From positions 953,730 through 1,017,729 of the forward strand of contig NZ_LGRA01000018.1 in assembly GCF_003116095.1 (NCBI RefSeq): a DNA stretch of 64,000 bases. The letters run 5' to 3'. The notes beneath the pieces were generated by a model, which saw only the letters and a program-made list of their open reading frames with translations, was not told the origin of the DNA and made no database searches. This document shows, one piece after another, positions 37,467 to 45,923 of this stretch. The stretch comes from Azospirillum sp. TSO35-2. Lineage in GTDB: Bacteria; Pseudomonadota; Alphaproteobacteria; Azospirillales; Azospirillaceae. Position 1 is the first letter of the stretch; the number at the start of each line of letters is the position of its first letter. Both the position numbers and the translations under genes were made by a program.

Positions 37467-37750
37467 TCGAGCAGCAGCGTGACCGCGGCGCCGCGGTGAT
37501 GGGCCAGCGTGGCGGCCAGGCGGGCCAGCCACGCGTCGGCCCGGCAGGACGTCGCGGTCAGACCGCGGCGGCGCCGGGCTATTGCGAGGCGCGCTTCCGC
37601 CGTGAGGTCGGTGTGCAGGCGGAGCGTTGCGGCGCGTTTGAGAGCATCGGCGCGGCTGGGACCGCCGAGCAGGGCGAGGCGAAGCTCGGGCTTCGGCGGC
37701 TGGCCGTCATGGGTGCGGTGAAGGCTGTCCAGGCGGGCGGTACGGTCCAT
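37442..37750 (-). CDS. Hypothetical protein convergent with ilvE
   Basis: A 102-residue, Ala/Leu/Arg-rich protein without recognised motifs; the middle reads ALLGGPSRADALKRAATLRL. It overlaps the end of ilvE by 25 bases on the opposite strand. Support is modest: consistent coding-like composition and a gene-free, locally AT-rich upstream region (TTTATCCTAGGAAAA on the minus strand). It has no clear SD and may be a chance frame. Confidence 0.5.
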   Translation of the reverse strand: MDRTARLDSLHRTHDGQPPKPELRLALLGGPSRADALKRAATLRLHTDLTAEARLAIARRRRGLTATSCRADAWLARLAATLAHHRGAAVTLLLDQRNAYSQ

Positions 37751-38002
37751 GGATTGGACGGTAGCGTGTGGTTGCCTGGGGTGTAAAGGGAAATTTTCCT
37801 AGGATAAATGCCGGATCGGAGAGGTATTTGCCCCCTCCCTAACCCTCCCCCGCTCACGCGGGAGAGGGAACTCCGCCGCTCTTTTGCCGAATGTCACGCC
37901 GACGAACTTCCTGCCCCTCCACCGCCGAAGGCGGGGGAGGGATGGGGAGGGATGGGGAGGGGGCATCGGCGGTCCATCCGCCTCAGCGCGCAGCCCCCAC
38001 CC

Positions 38003-38635
38003 TCACTGGCTGGCCCAGATGATCCGCGCCATCCAGGCGACGTCCGACAGCGGGATGCTGCGGTCGGGGTGGGCGCGGTTGATCGACAGCAGCTCGATCC
38101 GGGTCGCGGTTTCGCGGATCAGTTGCTTCGCCATCACCTCGCCGCCCTTGGTGCGGACGACGACGCGGTCGTTGCGGCGGATCTGCGCGGCGGGGGAGAT
38201 GATGATGGTGTCACCGTCGCGGTACACCGGCTCCATGCTGTCGCCCGAGATCTCCAGCGCGTAGGCGTGCGGGTCGCCCAGGCTGGGGAACAGCAGTTCG
38301 TCCCAGCCGCTGCCGGCCGGGAAGCCGGCGTCGTCGAAATAGCCGGCGGAGCCCGCCTGGGCATAGCCGATCACCGGGACCCGCTGCAGTGGATTGGTGC
38401 CGGTGCCATCGCCGACCAGGCTGACGAACTCCGTCAACGAGGCGCCGGTGGCGTCCAGCACCTTGGAGATGCTTTCCGTCGACGGCCAGCGCAGCTTGCC
38501 GTCGCTGGTCGTGCGCTTGCTCTTGTTGAAGGTCGTCGGATCCAGTCCGGCGCGCCGCGCCAGCCCGGAGGCGGAAAGCCCGTGCTGCGCCGCAAGGCGG
38601 TCGATGGCCCGCCAGATGTCCGTGTGTTTCAGCAT
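38003..38635 (-). CDS. S24-family (LexA/CI-like) transcriptional repressor
   Basis: The 210-residue protein has an N-terminal helix-turn-helix (about 5-65, with LSASGLARRAGLDPTTFNK) and a C-terminal S24 peptidase domain with the catalytic Ser in SGDSMEPVYRDGD and Lys in EVMAKQLIRE. A QAGSAG stretch between them is a possible self-cleavage site. Such proteins repress prophage or stress genes and may cleave themselves after DNA damage. It is divergent from the phage-like module that starts at 38790. Two direct repeats in the shared promoter region are operator candidates. Confidence 0.88.
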   Translation of the reverse strand: MLKHTDIWRAIDRLAAQHGLSASGLARRAGLDPTTFNKSKRTTSDGKLRWPSTESISKVLDATGASLTEFVSLVGDGTGTNPLQRVPVIGYAQAGSAGYFDDAGFPAGSGWDELLFPSLGDPHAYALEISGDSMEPVYRDGDTIIISPAAQIRRNDRVVVRTKGGEVMAKQLIRETATRIELLSINRAHPDRSIPLSDVAWMARIIWASQ

Positions 38636-38647
38636 GGGACGATAATC

Positions 38648-38692
38648 TCATAAAGCCGCACCCCCGTCCCTAGGAACTTTTTCATAAAGTCG
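38648..38692. promoter_or_regulatory. Direct-repeat operator candidates of the S24 repressor
   Basis: TCATAAAGCCG (38648-38658) and TCATAAAGTCG (38682-38692) are 11-base direct repeats 34 bases apart in the divergent region. The second abuts a plus-strand promoter candidate, TTGACC (38693-38698), 17 bases, CATAAC (38716-38721). The first lies 13 bases upstream of the repressor's own ATG. This fits a repressor that controls both itself and the phage-like module. Confidence 0.55.
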
Positions 38693-38789
38693 TTGACCGC
38701 CGCGGTTGGCCGGAACATAACGCAAACACCGGTGCGGCGCGGCCGACCCGGTCCAGTCCTTGAAAATCCGGCTTCCGATGGAGACCAGC

Positions 38790-39194
38790 ATGCTGAGTCC
38801 GGCCACCACCCCTTTGCCCGCCGTTCGGCCGCACCGTTCCGCACCGGCGGTCCCCGAACCCTATGCGGCGGACGGCCAGCCCTTCGACGGCGCGGAGGAG
38901 GCGTGGTTCTGGGCGGTGCAGGCGCAGGACGCCAAGGCGGCGGGCGCCCGTGTCGTCGCCGGGCGCGGGCTGGTCGAGCGGCCGTGCGAACCGCAGGACG
39001 TCCTGCGGGTGGTCGACCGGCTGTACCGGGCGCGCCGGCTGCAGCGCGACCATCTGCACGTGCTGGTCCATTACGGCCGCCGGCTGAGCGCCCCCGACGC
39101 GGAGCGGTTCCGCGAGCAGCGCGCCCACGCCCTGTGGCGCGAAGCCTTCGACGTCATCGCCCCGGCGCTGCGCGACAAGGGCATCGCCCGATGA
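38790..39194 (+). CDS. Phage-module hypothetical protein 1
   Basis: A 134-residue soluble protein. A Pro-rich start leads into EAWFWAVQAQDAKAAGARVV, RPCEPQDVLRVVDRLYRARR and HVLVHYGRRLSAPDAERFRE, strongly helical and basic. I do not know its function. It is the first gene of a tight five-gene set that contains a portal and a scaffold-like protein, in the place where a terminase subunit or regulator would sit. ATG 38790 has GGAG 6 bases upstream; ATG 38778 is an alternative. Its stop overlaps the next start (ATGA). Confidence 0.7.
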   Translation: MLSPATTPLPAVRPHRSAPAVPEPYAADGQPFDGAEEAWFWAVQAQDAKAAGARVVAGRGLVERPCEPQDVLRVVDRLYRARRLQRDHLHVLVHYGRRLSAPDAERFREQRAHALWREAFDVIAPALRDKGIAR

Positions 39195-39577
39195 GCCTGT
39201 CGCCCGCCTTCCGCCCGGTGACCGCCTGGGTGGTCTATCGCGGCGAGGCGCCGCTGTGGTGGCTGCGGGTGCTGAAGCCGGGATTCCGCCACTGCCTCGC
39301 CCTGCTGCACGACGGGCGGCGCTGGGTGGTTGTCGACCCGCTGGCCGGCTTCACCGACATCGCGGTGCTCGACCTGCCGGCCGGCTTCGACCTGCCGGGC
39401 TGGTACCGCGCCCAGGGGCTGACGGTCGACGCCGCCCCGCTGCACCGTCCGGCCGCAGCCGCGCCCTGGGGCCCCTTCACCTGCGTCGAGGCGGTCAAGC
39501 GGCTGATCGGGCTGCGCGCGCCCTGGGTGCTGACGCCGTGGCAACTGCACCGCCACCTGTCCCGCCGCCCCGCCTGA
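39191..39577 (+). CDS. Phage-module hypothetical protein 2
   Basis: A 128-residue protein rich in Trp, Pro and hydrophobic residues but without membrane helices. Segments such as VLKPGFRHCLALLHDGRRWV and PFTCVEAVKRLIGLRAPWVL include a conserved-looking Cys-His arrangement (HC then a TC pair). The function is unknown. It overlaps the preceding gene by four bases and ends 23 bases before the portal gene, so the three are co-transcribed. Confidence 0.7.
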   Translation: MSLSPAFRPVTAWVVYRGEAPLWWLRVLKPGFRHCLALLHDGRRWVVVDPLAGFTDIAVLDLPAGFDLPGWYRAQGLTVDAAPLHRPAAAAPWGPFTCVEAVKRLIGLRAPWVLTPWQLHRHLSRRPA

Positions 39578-39600
39578 CCCCCAATCCCCGGAGACCGCCG

Positions 39601-41178
39601 ATGCCCGCCCCGCCTCCCGTCACGCCGAAGCCCCGCAGGACGACGGAGCTGTCCGAGCCCGAAATCCTGCTGGAGCGCTATCGCGCCGCCCGCGAACGCC
39701 GCACCGTGTGGGAAAGCCACTGGCAGGACTGCTACGACCACGCGCTGCCCAACGGCCAGCCCTTCCGCGGCGGCGGCACCCCCGGCGAGCGCCGGGTCGA
39801 CCGGCTGTTCGACGGCACCGCCCCCGACGCGGTGGAGCAGCTTGCCGCCAGCCTGCTGTCGGAGTTGACGCCGCCCTGGTCGCGCTGGTTCGGCTTCCAG
39901 CCCGGACCGGCGCTGGTCGGGGCCGAGCGCGACCGCATCGCCCCGATGCTCGACCGCGCCGCCGGCATCGTCCAGGCGCATGTCGACCGCTCGAACTTCG
40001 CGGTGGAGATCCATCAGGCATTCCTCGACCTCGTCACCGTCGGCACCGCCTGCCTGCTGATGGAGGAAGCAACCCCCGGCTCGCCGTCCAGCCTGCGCTT
40101 CACCGCGGTGCCGCTGGCCGAAGCGGTGCTGGAGGAGGGGCCGGACGGCCGGCTCGACGCCACCTTCCGCCGCAGCGAGGCGACGCTGGCCCAGATCCTC
40201 CAGCGCTTCCCCGGCGCCGACCTGCCCGACGAGCTGCGCAAGCGGGCGGCCGACGATCCCGACGCCCGCTTCGCCCTGGTCGAGGCGGTGCTGCCCGACG
40301 GCGCCGCCTACCGCTGGGGGGTGGTGCTGGACAGCGGGCTGGCCGATCCGTCCTGGCTGGCGCAGGGCCGCTTCGCCCAGTCGCCCTTCATCAACTTCCG
40401 CTGGCTGAAGGCGCCGGGCGAGACCTACGGCCGCTCGCCCGTGATGAAGGCGCTGCCCGACATCAAGACCGCCAACAAGGTGGTGGAGCTGGTGCTGAAG
40501 AACGCCTCGATCGCCGTCACCGGCATCTGGCAGGCCGAGGATGACGGGGTGCTGAACCCGGCGACGATCCGGCTGGTGCCGGGCACCATCATCCCCAAGG
40601 CGGTGGGCTCCGCCGGGCTGACGCCGCTGGCCAACCCCGGCCGGTTTGACGTGTCGCAACTGGTGCTGGACGATCTGCGCGGGCGCATCCGCCACGCGCT
40701 GCTGGCCGACCGGCTGGGGCCGATCGAGTCGGCGCGGATGACCGCGACCGAGGTGCTGGAACGCTCCGCCGAGATGGCGCGGCTGCTGGGCGCCACCTAC
40801 GGCCGGCTCCAGGCCGAGCTGATGACGCCGCTGCTGCTGCGCGCGGTGTCCATCCTGCGCCGGCGCGGCGAGATCCCGGACATCACCGTCGACGGCCGGC
40901 TGGTCGAACTGCAACACCGCTCGCCGCTGGCCCAGGCCCAGGCGCAACGCGACGTCCAGGCGACGCTGCGCTGGCTCGACAGCGTCAAGGCGCTGGGGGC
41001 GGAGGCGGGCGCCGCGGTGGACGCGGCGGCGACCGCCCATTGGCTGGGCGAGGCCTTCGGCGTGCCGGCCAAGCTGATGCGGGCCGAGGTCGCAGCTGCC
41101 ACGCCGCCCGCCCCGGTTCCCGTTCCTCCCACCGCACCGGCGCCCGCACCCGCACCCGTGGTGGTGGCGCATGGCTGA
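39601..41178 (+). CDS. T7-like phage portal (head-to-tail connector) protein
   Basis: The 525-residue product matches the podovirus head-to-tail connecting protein family (T7 gp8-like), which forms the dodecameric portal for DNA entry. Typical parts are RERRTVWESHWQDCYDHALP near residue 36, FDGTAPDAVEQLAASLLSEL, TPPWSRWFGF, and APGETYGRSPVMKALPDIK in the middle, followed by MTATEVLERSAEMARLLGATY. The C-terminus is a Pro/Ala tail. Full family length and no frame damage suggest it is intact. No terminase or capsid gene is nearby. Confidence 0.85.
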   Translation: MPAPPPVTPKPRRTTELSEPEILLERYRAARERRTVWESHWQDCYDHALPNGQPFRGGGTPGERRVDRLFDGTAPDAVEQLAASLLSELTPPWSRWFGFQPGPALVGAERDRIAPMLDRAAGIVQAHVDRSNFAVEIHQAFLDLVTVGTACLLMEEATPGSPSSLRFTAVPLAEAVLEEGPDGRLDATFRRSEATLAQILQRFPGADLPDELRKRAADDPDARFALVEAVLPDGAAYRWGVVLDSGLADPSWLAQGRFAQSPFINFRWLKAPGETYGRSPVMKALPDIKTANKVVELVLKNASIAVTGIWQAEDDGVLNPATIRLVPGTIIPKAVGSAGLTPLANPGRFDVSQLVLDDLRGRIRHALLADRLGPIESARMTATEVLERSAEMARLLGATYGRLQAELMTPLLLRAVSILRRRGEIPDITVDGRLVELQHRSPLAQAQAQRDVQATLRWLDSVKALGAEAGAAVDAAATAHWLGEAFGVPAKLMRAEVAAATPPAPVPVPPTAPAPAPAPVVVAHG

Positions 41179-41434
41179 GCGCGCCGGCTGGGACTGGCTG
41201 GACGACCCGCCGCCGGGCGGCCCCCGCGCTCCCGCCGCCGATGACCCGGCGCCCAGCTTCGCCCGCTGCTTCGCCGGGACCGACGGCGCGCGGGTGCTGG
41301 CGGTCTTGCGGGCGATGACGCTCGACCGCGCGCTCGGCCCCGACGCGCCGGAGGCGACGCTGCGCCACCTCGAAGGCCAGCGGCAACTGGTCGCCGCGAT
41401 CCTCGCGCTGGTGGCGCGGGGGCGGGCGGCCTGA
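41171..41434 (+). CDS. Bbp19-like phage protein
   Basis: An 87-residue protein whose centre SFARCFAGTDGARVLAVLRA and C-terminal EGQRQLVAAILALV resemble the Bbp19 domain of Bordetella phage BPP-1 and relatives, a small late-gene protein of unknown role encoded next to the portal. It overlaps the portal gene by eight bases in another frame, as small phage genes often do. The N-terminus is Pro/Asp-rich. Confidence 0.7.
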   Translation: MAERAGWDWLDDPPPGGPRAPAADDPAPSFARCFAGTDGARVLAVLRAMTLDRALGPDAPEATLRHLEGQRQLVAAILALVARGRAA

Positions 41435-41484
41435 ATTGGGGCCGCCCCTTTTCCTTCTCCAGGACCTGACATGAGGAGTCGATG

Positions 41485-42303
41485 ATGGCCGACAATCTGC
41501 TGACCGTTCCCCTGGCACCCGGCGGCGCGGTGCCGCCGGTGCCGGAGAAGTTCCGCGATCCCAAGACCGGCGCCCTGCGTGTTGAAGCGCTGCTGAAATC
41601 CTATCTGGAGCTGGAGCGCCGGCTGTCGTCGCAGGCCGCCGCGGCGCCCGCGCCGATGCCGGCGCCGATGCCCGGTCCGGGGGCGGAGGCCACGCTTCCC
41701 GACCCGGCCATGGCGAACCCCGTCGACCAAGCTCCGTTCGACCCGGCGGCGCTCGATCCGGGGCAGCTCCGCCGGGCGCTGGGGGCGCCGGACTCGCCGG
41801 ACGGCTACCGGATCGCCTGCGACCACGGCCTGTTCCAGCCCGACCCGGAGATCAACGGCCGCCTGTTCGAGGCCGGCTACACCCCGGACCAGGCGCAACT
41901 GCTCTACGATCTGGCCGCCGAGCGGATGGTCCCGCTGATCCAGCACCTTGCGGCCGAGTTCCAGGCGGAACGCGAGGTGGAGCGGCTGGTCGCCCGCTTC
42001 GGCGGCGAGGAGCGCTGGCGCGAGGTGTCGCGGCAACTGCTGGCCTGGGCCGGCAAGAACCTGCCGCCGGCGGCGGTGGAGGGGCTGTCGACCACCTACG
42101 AAGGTGTCATGGCGCTCCACGCGATGATGACCGGCAGCGAGCCGGCGGCGCTGTCGATGGCCGGCGCCCGCAGTTCCGGCGGCGGGGGCGAGGCGGAACT
42201 CCGCGCCCTGATGCGCGACCCGCGCTATTGGCGGGAGCGTGATCCGGGCGTCATCGCCCGGGTCACCGAGGGCTTCCAGCGCCTCTATCCCAGCCAGCGC
42301 TAG
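41485..42303 (+). CDS. Phage scaffold-like (capsid assembly) protein
   Basis: A 272-residue acidic protein: N-terminal VPEKFRDPKTGALRVEALLKSY, a Pro/Met/Ala linker (about 52-75), and a helical C-terminal half with YTPDQAQLLYDLAAERMVP and a final MRDPRYWRERDPGVIARVTE. These blocks are typical of scaffold or capsid-assembly proteins of podoviruses, which in phages precede the major capsid gene. Here no capsid gene follows. ATG 41485 is chosen over 41482 because AGGAG then lies 6 bases away. Confidence 0.75.
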   Translation: MADNLLTVPLAPGGAVPPVPEKFRDPKTGALRVEALLKSYLELERRLSSQAAAAPAPMPAPMPGPGAEATLPDPAMANPVDQAPFDPAALDPGQLRRALGAPDSPDGYRIACDHGLFQPDPEINGRLFEAGYTPDQAQLLYDLAAERMVPLIQHLAAEFQAEREVERLVARFGGEERWREVSRQLLAWAGKNLPPAAVEGLSTTYEGVMALHAMMTGSEPAALSMAGARSSGGGGEAELRALMRDPRYWRERDPGVIARVTEGFQRLYPSQR

Positions 42304-42315
42304 GGTCCGGTTGTG

Positions 42316-42346
42316 CTCGCGCCGGCATGGGAGCTGCCGGCGCGAG
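42316..42346 (+). terminator. Strong hairpin after the phage-like module
   Basis: CTCGCGCCGGC (42316-42326) and GCCGGCGCGAG (42336-42346) form a perfect 11-bp stem with a 9-base loop, 12 bases after the scaffold-like stop codon. There is no U-tract, so termination is only suggested by position. Confidence 0.45.
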
Positions 42347-42483
42347 GCAATGCGTCGCGGTGCGCAACCAAAGAATGGATTGGACCGCCATTCATGGCGT
42401 GTGCGAAGAAAAATTCAATTGCGTGTTTGAAACAAAAGCTCCACTTTCCGCTCCGTGCAACACATCGTCCGTTTATCGAACGG

Positions 42484-44871
42484 ATGGAAGATCGACGCCG
42501 GGCCCCGATGACGTTGCGCCGCAAGATACGCTGGCTGACCTGGATCGGCCTGATCGGCTGCCTGATGGCGGCGATCCCCGCCCTCACCCTGCTGCGGCAG
42601 GGAATGATCGCGGAGCGCGGGCAGATGGCCGCCGCCCTGGTCGACTCGGCCAAGGGACTTCTGCGCACCCTCGACGACGCGGTGCGGACCGGCACGGTGA
42701 CGCCCGCCGACGCCCGCGACCGGGCGTTGCTGGCGTTGGGCGCGCTGTCCGCCGCCCCGTTCCACGTCACGGTGTTCACCGACGGCGTCGTCCCGCCGGG
42801 CTGGCCGGCGCTCGACCGCTCGGTGACGGCCGAGGGGCGGTTCGAGCCGTGGGGCTGGGCGGTCGGCGCCGCCAGCGACGTCGACGACATCGACCGCGAT
42901 TTTCGGGTCGAAGCCTCGGGATTCCTGCTGTTCCTGGGCGCGCTGCTGGTGCTGAGCTGGCCGGTGTCGCGCTTCCTGTCGCAGAACGTCGTCGGCCCGC
43001 TGGAGGCGCTGTCGGTCCGCATGCGCCAGTTGACCGAGGGGCGGACCGACATCGACATCCCCGGCCGCGACCGCCGCGACGAGTTCGGGGCGATGGCGCG
43101 GGCCATGGAGTTCTTCCGCCGCGCCGCCGTCGCCCTGATCGAACGGGACGAGCGGCTGGCCGGCATCATGACCAACGTCAGCGAGGCGATCCTGCTGGTC
43201 GACGCCGCCGGCCGGATCGAGGAGCACAACCCGGCCGCCGTCGCGCTGTTCGGCGTCGCCGCCGACGCCCTGCGCGGCCGGCCGTTGCCGGCGCTGTTCG
43301 CCGCCGCCGACCGCGCGCGGGTGGACGCGCTGCTGGCCGGGGTGGACGGCAACGGGGACGGGCCGTGGCCGGCGCGGGCGGAAGCGCTGGGGATCGAACG
43401 GCCCGGCCCGGGCGGCACCGCCCCCGGCGGGTGCACCCCCGTGGAGCGCATCGACGCGTCGCTCAGCGTGTCGCCGCTGGTGGTGCAGGGGCGCCGCGGC
43501 TTCGTCTGCGCCCTGGCCGACGTGACCGAGCGGCTGCGGCACGAGCGCGAGCTGATGCGGCTGGCCACCCGCGACCGGCTGACCGGCCTGCCCAACCGGG
43601 CGATGATCGAATCGGCGCTGGAGGCGGCGGTGGTGCGCAGCCGGCGTCATGACCGGCGCTTCGCCGTGCTGTGCCTCGACCTGTCGCGCTTCAAGCTGGT
43701 CACCGACACGCTGGGCCACCAGGCGGGCGACGCCCTGTTGCAGGAGGTGGCACGGCGCATCGCCGCCACCGTGCGTGACGCCGATCTGGTCGGCCGCATC
43801 GGCACCGACGACTTCGCCGTCATCCTGGAGGAGATCGGCGACACCGACGAGGCCGCCGCCGTCGCCGACCGCGTGCTGGAGGCGTTCGACACCCCGGTGA
43901 CCCTGTCGGGGTGCGAGCATTACGTCCGGCCGGCGGTCGGCATCGCCCTCTACCCTGACCATGTCGCGGCGGACGAGGCCGACCACCCGCAGGCGCTGCT
44001 GCGCGCCGCCGACACCGCGCTCTACGCCGCCAAGCGGATGGGCGGACGCCGCCACGCCTTCTTCCGCCCGGAGCTGGCCGAGCAGGCGCGGCGGCAACTG
44101 GCGCTGGACGGCGACCTGCGCGGCGCCCTGGCGCTGAAGCAGTTCCGCCTGCACTACCAGCCCAAGGTGTCGCTGATCGACTTCTCGCTGGAAGGCTTCG
44201 AGGCGCTGCTGCGCTGGGAAAAGCCGGGGCAGGAGATGATCCCGCCCGGCGAGTTCATCCCGGTGGCCGAGGAAACCGGCTTCATCGTGCCGCTCGGCGA
44301 CTGGGTGCTGGACGAGGCTTGCCGCCAGATGCGGGAGTGGCTGGACGCCGGGCTGGAACCGGTGCCGGTCGCCGTCAACATCTCGCCCAAGCATCTGCGC
44401 AACCGCAGCGCGGAGGATTTCCGTCGCATTGTCGACCGCCACGGCCTGCCGCCCCATCTGGTCGAGCTGGAGATCACCGAAGGTGCGGTGATGCAGGATC
44501 TCGACCACGCGCTGACCGTGCTGGCGGCGCTGAAGGCGATGGGGATCCGGGTGGCGGTGGATGATTTCGGCACCGGCCATTCCAGCCTGAGCTACCTGAA
44601 GCGGCTGCCGATCACCACGCTGAAGATCGACCGCTCCTTCATCAACGGCGTCCCGCAGGAGCGCGAGGACGCCGGCATCGTCTCCACCATCATCGCCATG
44701 GCCGACATGCTGGGGCTGCATGTGGTGGCCGAGGGGGTGGAGAAGACCGAGCAGGCCAATTTCCTGCGCCACCACAACTGCACCCAGGTGCAGGGCTGGC
44801 TGACCGGCCGCCCGGTGCCGGCCGATGCCGCCGGCGGCCTGCTGGTGGACCGGCTCAAGCAGACGGCGTAA
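42484..44871 (+). CDS. Membrane HAMP-PAS-GGDEF(degenerate)-EAL protein
   Basis: A 795-residue inner-membrane protein: helix 1 (about 17-38), a periplasmic loop, helix 2 (about 140-160), HAMP (about 165-215), PAS (about 220-340), GGDEF (about 355-515) and EAL (about 535-785). The cyclase motif reads RIGTDDF instead of GGDEF, so cyclase activity is doubtful. The phosphodiesterase side is complete, with FEALLRWEKPG, NISPKHL, ELEITEGAV, DDFGTGHSSLSYL and KIDRSF. ATG 42484 is preferred; 42508 is an alternative. It overlaps the convergent phosphoesterase gene by 17 bases. Confidence 0.9.
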   Translation: MEDRRRAPMTLRRKIRWLTWIGLIGCLMAAIPALTLLRQGMIAERGQMAAALVDSAKGLLRTLDDAVRTGTVTPADARDRALLALGALSAAPFHVTVFTDGVVPPGWPALDRSVTAEGRFEPWGWAVGAASDVDDIDRDFRVEASGFLLFLGALLVLSWPVSRFLSQNVVGPLEALSVRMRQLTEGRTDIDIPGRDRRDEFGAMARAMEFFRRAAVALIERDERLAGIMTNVSEAILLVDAAGRIEEHNPAAVALFGVAADALRGRPLPALFAAADRARVDALLAGVDGNGDGPWPARAEALGIERPGPGGTAPGGCTPVERIDASLSVSPLVVQGRRGFVCALADVTERLRHERELMRLATRDRLTGLPNRAMIESALEAAVVRSRRHDRRFAVLCLDLSRFKLVTDTLGHQAGDALLQEVARRIAATVRDADLVGRIGTDDFAVILEEIGDTDEAAAVADRVLEAFDTPVTLSGCEHYVRPAVGIALYPDHVAADEADHPQALLRAADTALYAAKRMGGRRHAFFRPELAEQARRQLALDGDLRGALALKQFRLHYQPKVSLIDFSLEGFEALLRWEKPGQEMIPPGEFIPVAEETGFIVPLGDWVLDEACRQMREWLDAGLEPVPVAVNISPKHLRNRSAEDFRRIVDRHGLPPHLVELEITEGAVMQDLDHALTVLAALKAMGIRVAVDDFGTGHSSLSYLKRLPITTLKIDRSFINGVPQEREDAGIVSTIIAMADMLGLHVVAEGVEKTEQANFLRHHNCTQVQGWLTGRPVPADAAGGLLVDRLKQTA

Positions 44872-45385
44872 GCGCCGCCGCCTTGCGGCGCGGGCGCGGC
44901 GTCATCAGCTCCGCCAGCGTCACCGGGCGGAAGCTCCAGACATCGACGCCGACGTCGATCTGCCGGGGTTGCGGCTTCAACTGGCCGTGGCTGTGGCCGT
45001 GCAGGTTCAGCGCCTTGCGGTGCATGCCGTTCCAGGTGCGGAAGGCGTAGTGGCACAGCACCAGCTCCACCCCGTCCAGCGTCAGTTCCGCGTAATGCTG
45101 CACGCTGGCCCAGCCGGGCAGCGCCAGCGTCGCCGGGCCGTCATTGTTGCCGGCGATCAGGTGCTTGGTGCCGTTCAGCCGGTCGAGCAGCGCGGCCATC
45201 GCGTCGGGCTTCATGTGCAGGGCGAAGTCGCCGAGGTGCCAGACCTCGTCGTCGGGGGCGACGGCGGCGTTCCAGTTCGCCTCCATCGCCGCGTCCATGG
45301 CGGCGGTGGACTCGAAGGGGCGGCGGAAGCGGCCGCGGGCGCCGCCATGGCCGAAATGGGTGTCGGAGGTGAAGTGGACGGTCAT
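44855..45385 (-). CDS. Calcineurin-like metallophosphoesterase
   Basis: A 176-residue protein with the five metal-site blocks of small bacterial phosphoesterases: TSDTHFGH near the start, WHLGDFALH, AGNNDGP (usual GNHD), LCHYAFRTWNG and LHGHSHG. The substrate is unknown; relatives cleave phosphodiesters or nucleotides. ATG 45385 opens at MTVHFTSDTHFG, the usual start of the fold, so the upstream extension is not used. It is convergent with the EAL gene and downstream of the DUF4170 gene. Confidence 0.88.
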   Translation of the reverse strand: MTVHFTSDTHFGHGGARGRFRRPFESTAAMDAAMEANWNAAVAPDDEVWHLGDFALHMKPDAMAALLDRLNGTKHLIAGNNDGPATLALPGWASVQHYAELTLDGVELVLCHYAFRTWNGMHRKALNLHGHSHGQLKPQPRQIDVGVDVWSFRPVTLAELMTPRPRRKAAALTPSA

Positions 45386-45445
45386 CGGCCGGTCAACGCG
45401 GTGGCGGGGCCGACGGTTCCCCGCCGGCTCCGCCACGAGCCGGCG

Positions 45446-45682
45446 TCAATGCTGGTGATCGCCGGCCGCCGGATCGAGGAAGCGGTGCAGATGCACGATG
45501 TAGTAGCGGGTGTGGGCGTCGTCGATGGTCTGGCCGGTGGCGCCGCGCCATGCCTTGTAGGCGTCCTCGTAGCTCGGGTAGATGCCGACGACGTGCAGCT
45601 TCGACGGGTCGACGAACTGGTCGGAATCCGGGCGGACGAGTTCGCCGCCGAACACGAGGTGGAGGAGCTGTTTGTCGGGCAT
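45446..45682 (-). CDS. DUF4170 small protein
   Basis: A 78-residue soluble protein, QLLHLVFGGELVRPDSDQFV then VVGIYPSYEDAYKAWRGATG and DDAHTRYYIVHLHRFLDP, which is the whole DUF4170 domain, found almost only in alphaproteobacteria and of unknown function. It precedes the phosphoesterase gene on the same strand with a 60-base gap, so joint transcription is possible. AAAAAAGGACCCTGCC upstream gives a fair ribosome site. Confidence 0.85.
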   Translation of the reverse strand: MPDKQLLHLVFGGELVRPDSDQFVDPSKLHVVGIYPSYEDAYKAWRGATGQTIDDAHTRYYIVHLHRFLDPAAGDHQH

Positions 45683-45923
45683 GGCAGGGTCCTTTTTTGT
45701 CCGGGGGGTGAACGGGATGCGATTGGTATCGTTGAGCCGGTATCCGGCTGATGCGTCGCATTCTCATATCCGCCGCCCGGGCGGTGCATCAAGCCTGTTG
45801 ACTCCGGATTCGACCTGCGCCACCACGGAACCGCGACGTTTTCAGGACCAGCGCAAAGAATCCGCCTCTTTGCCGCAGATGACGGACGCCAGGAACACGG
45901 CCAAACACTGCGAGGAACGAGCG

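Noticed and set aside
39235..42120. A 961-codon minus-strand frame opposite the portal and scaffold genes
   Set aside because: It is composed of Arg/Gly/Gln-rich sequence with no domain, and the plus-strand phage genes have clear family motifs.
42415..44775. A 786-codon minus-strand frame opposite the HAMP-GGDEF-EAL gene
   Set aside because: It is a mirror of a well-supported gene and has no recognisable features.
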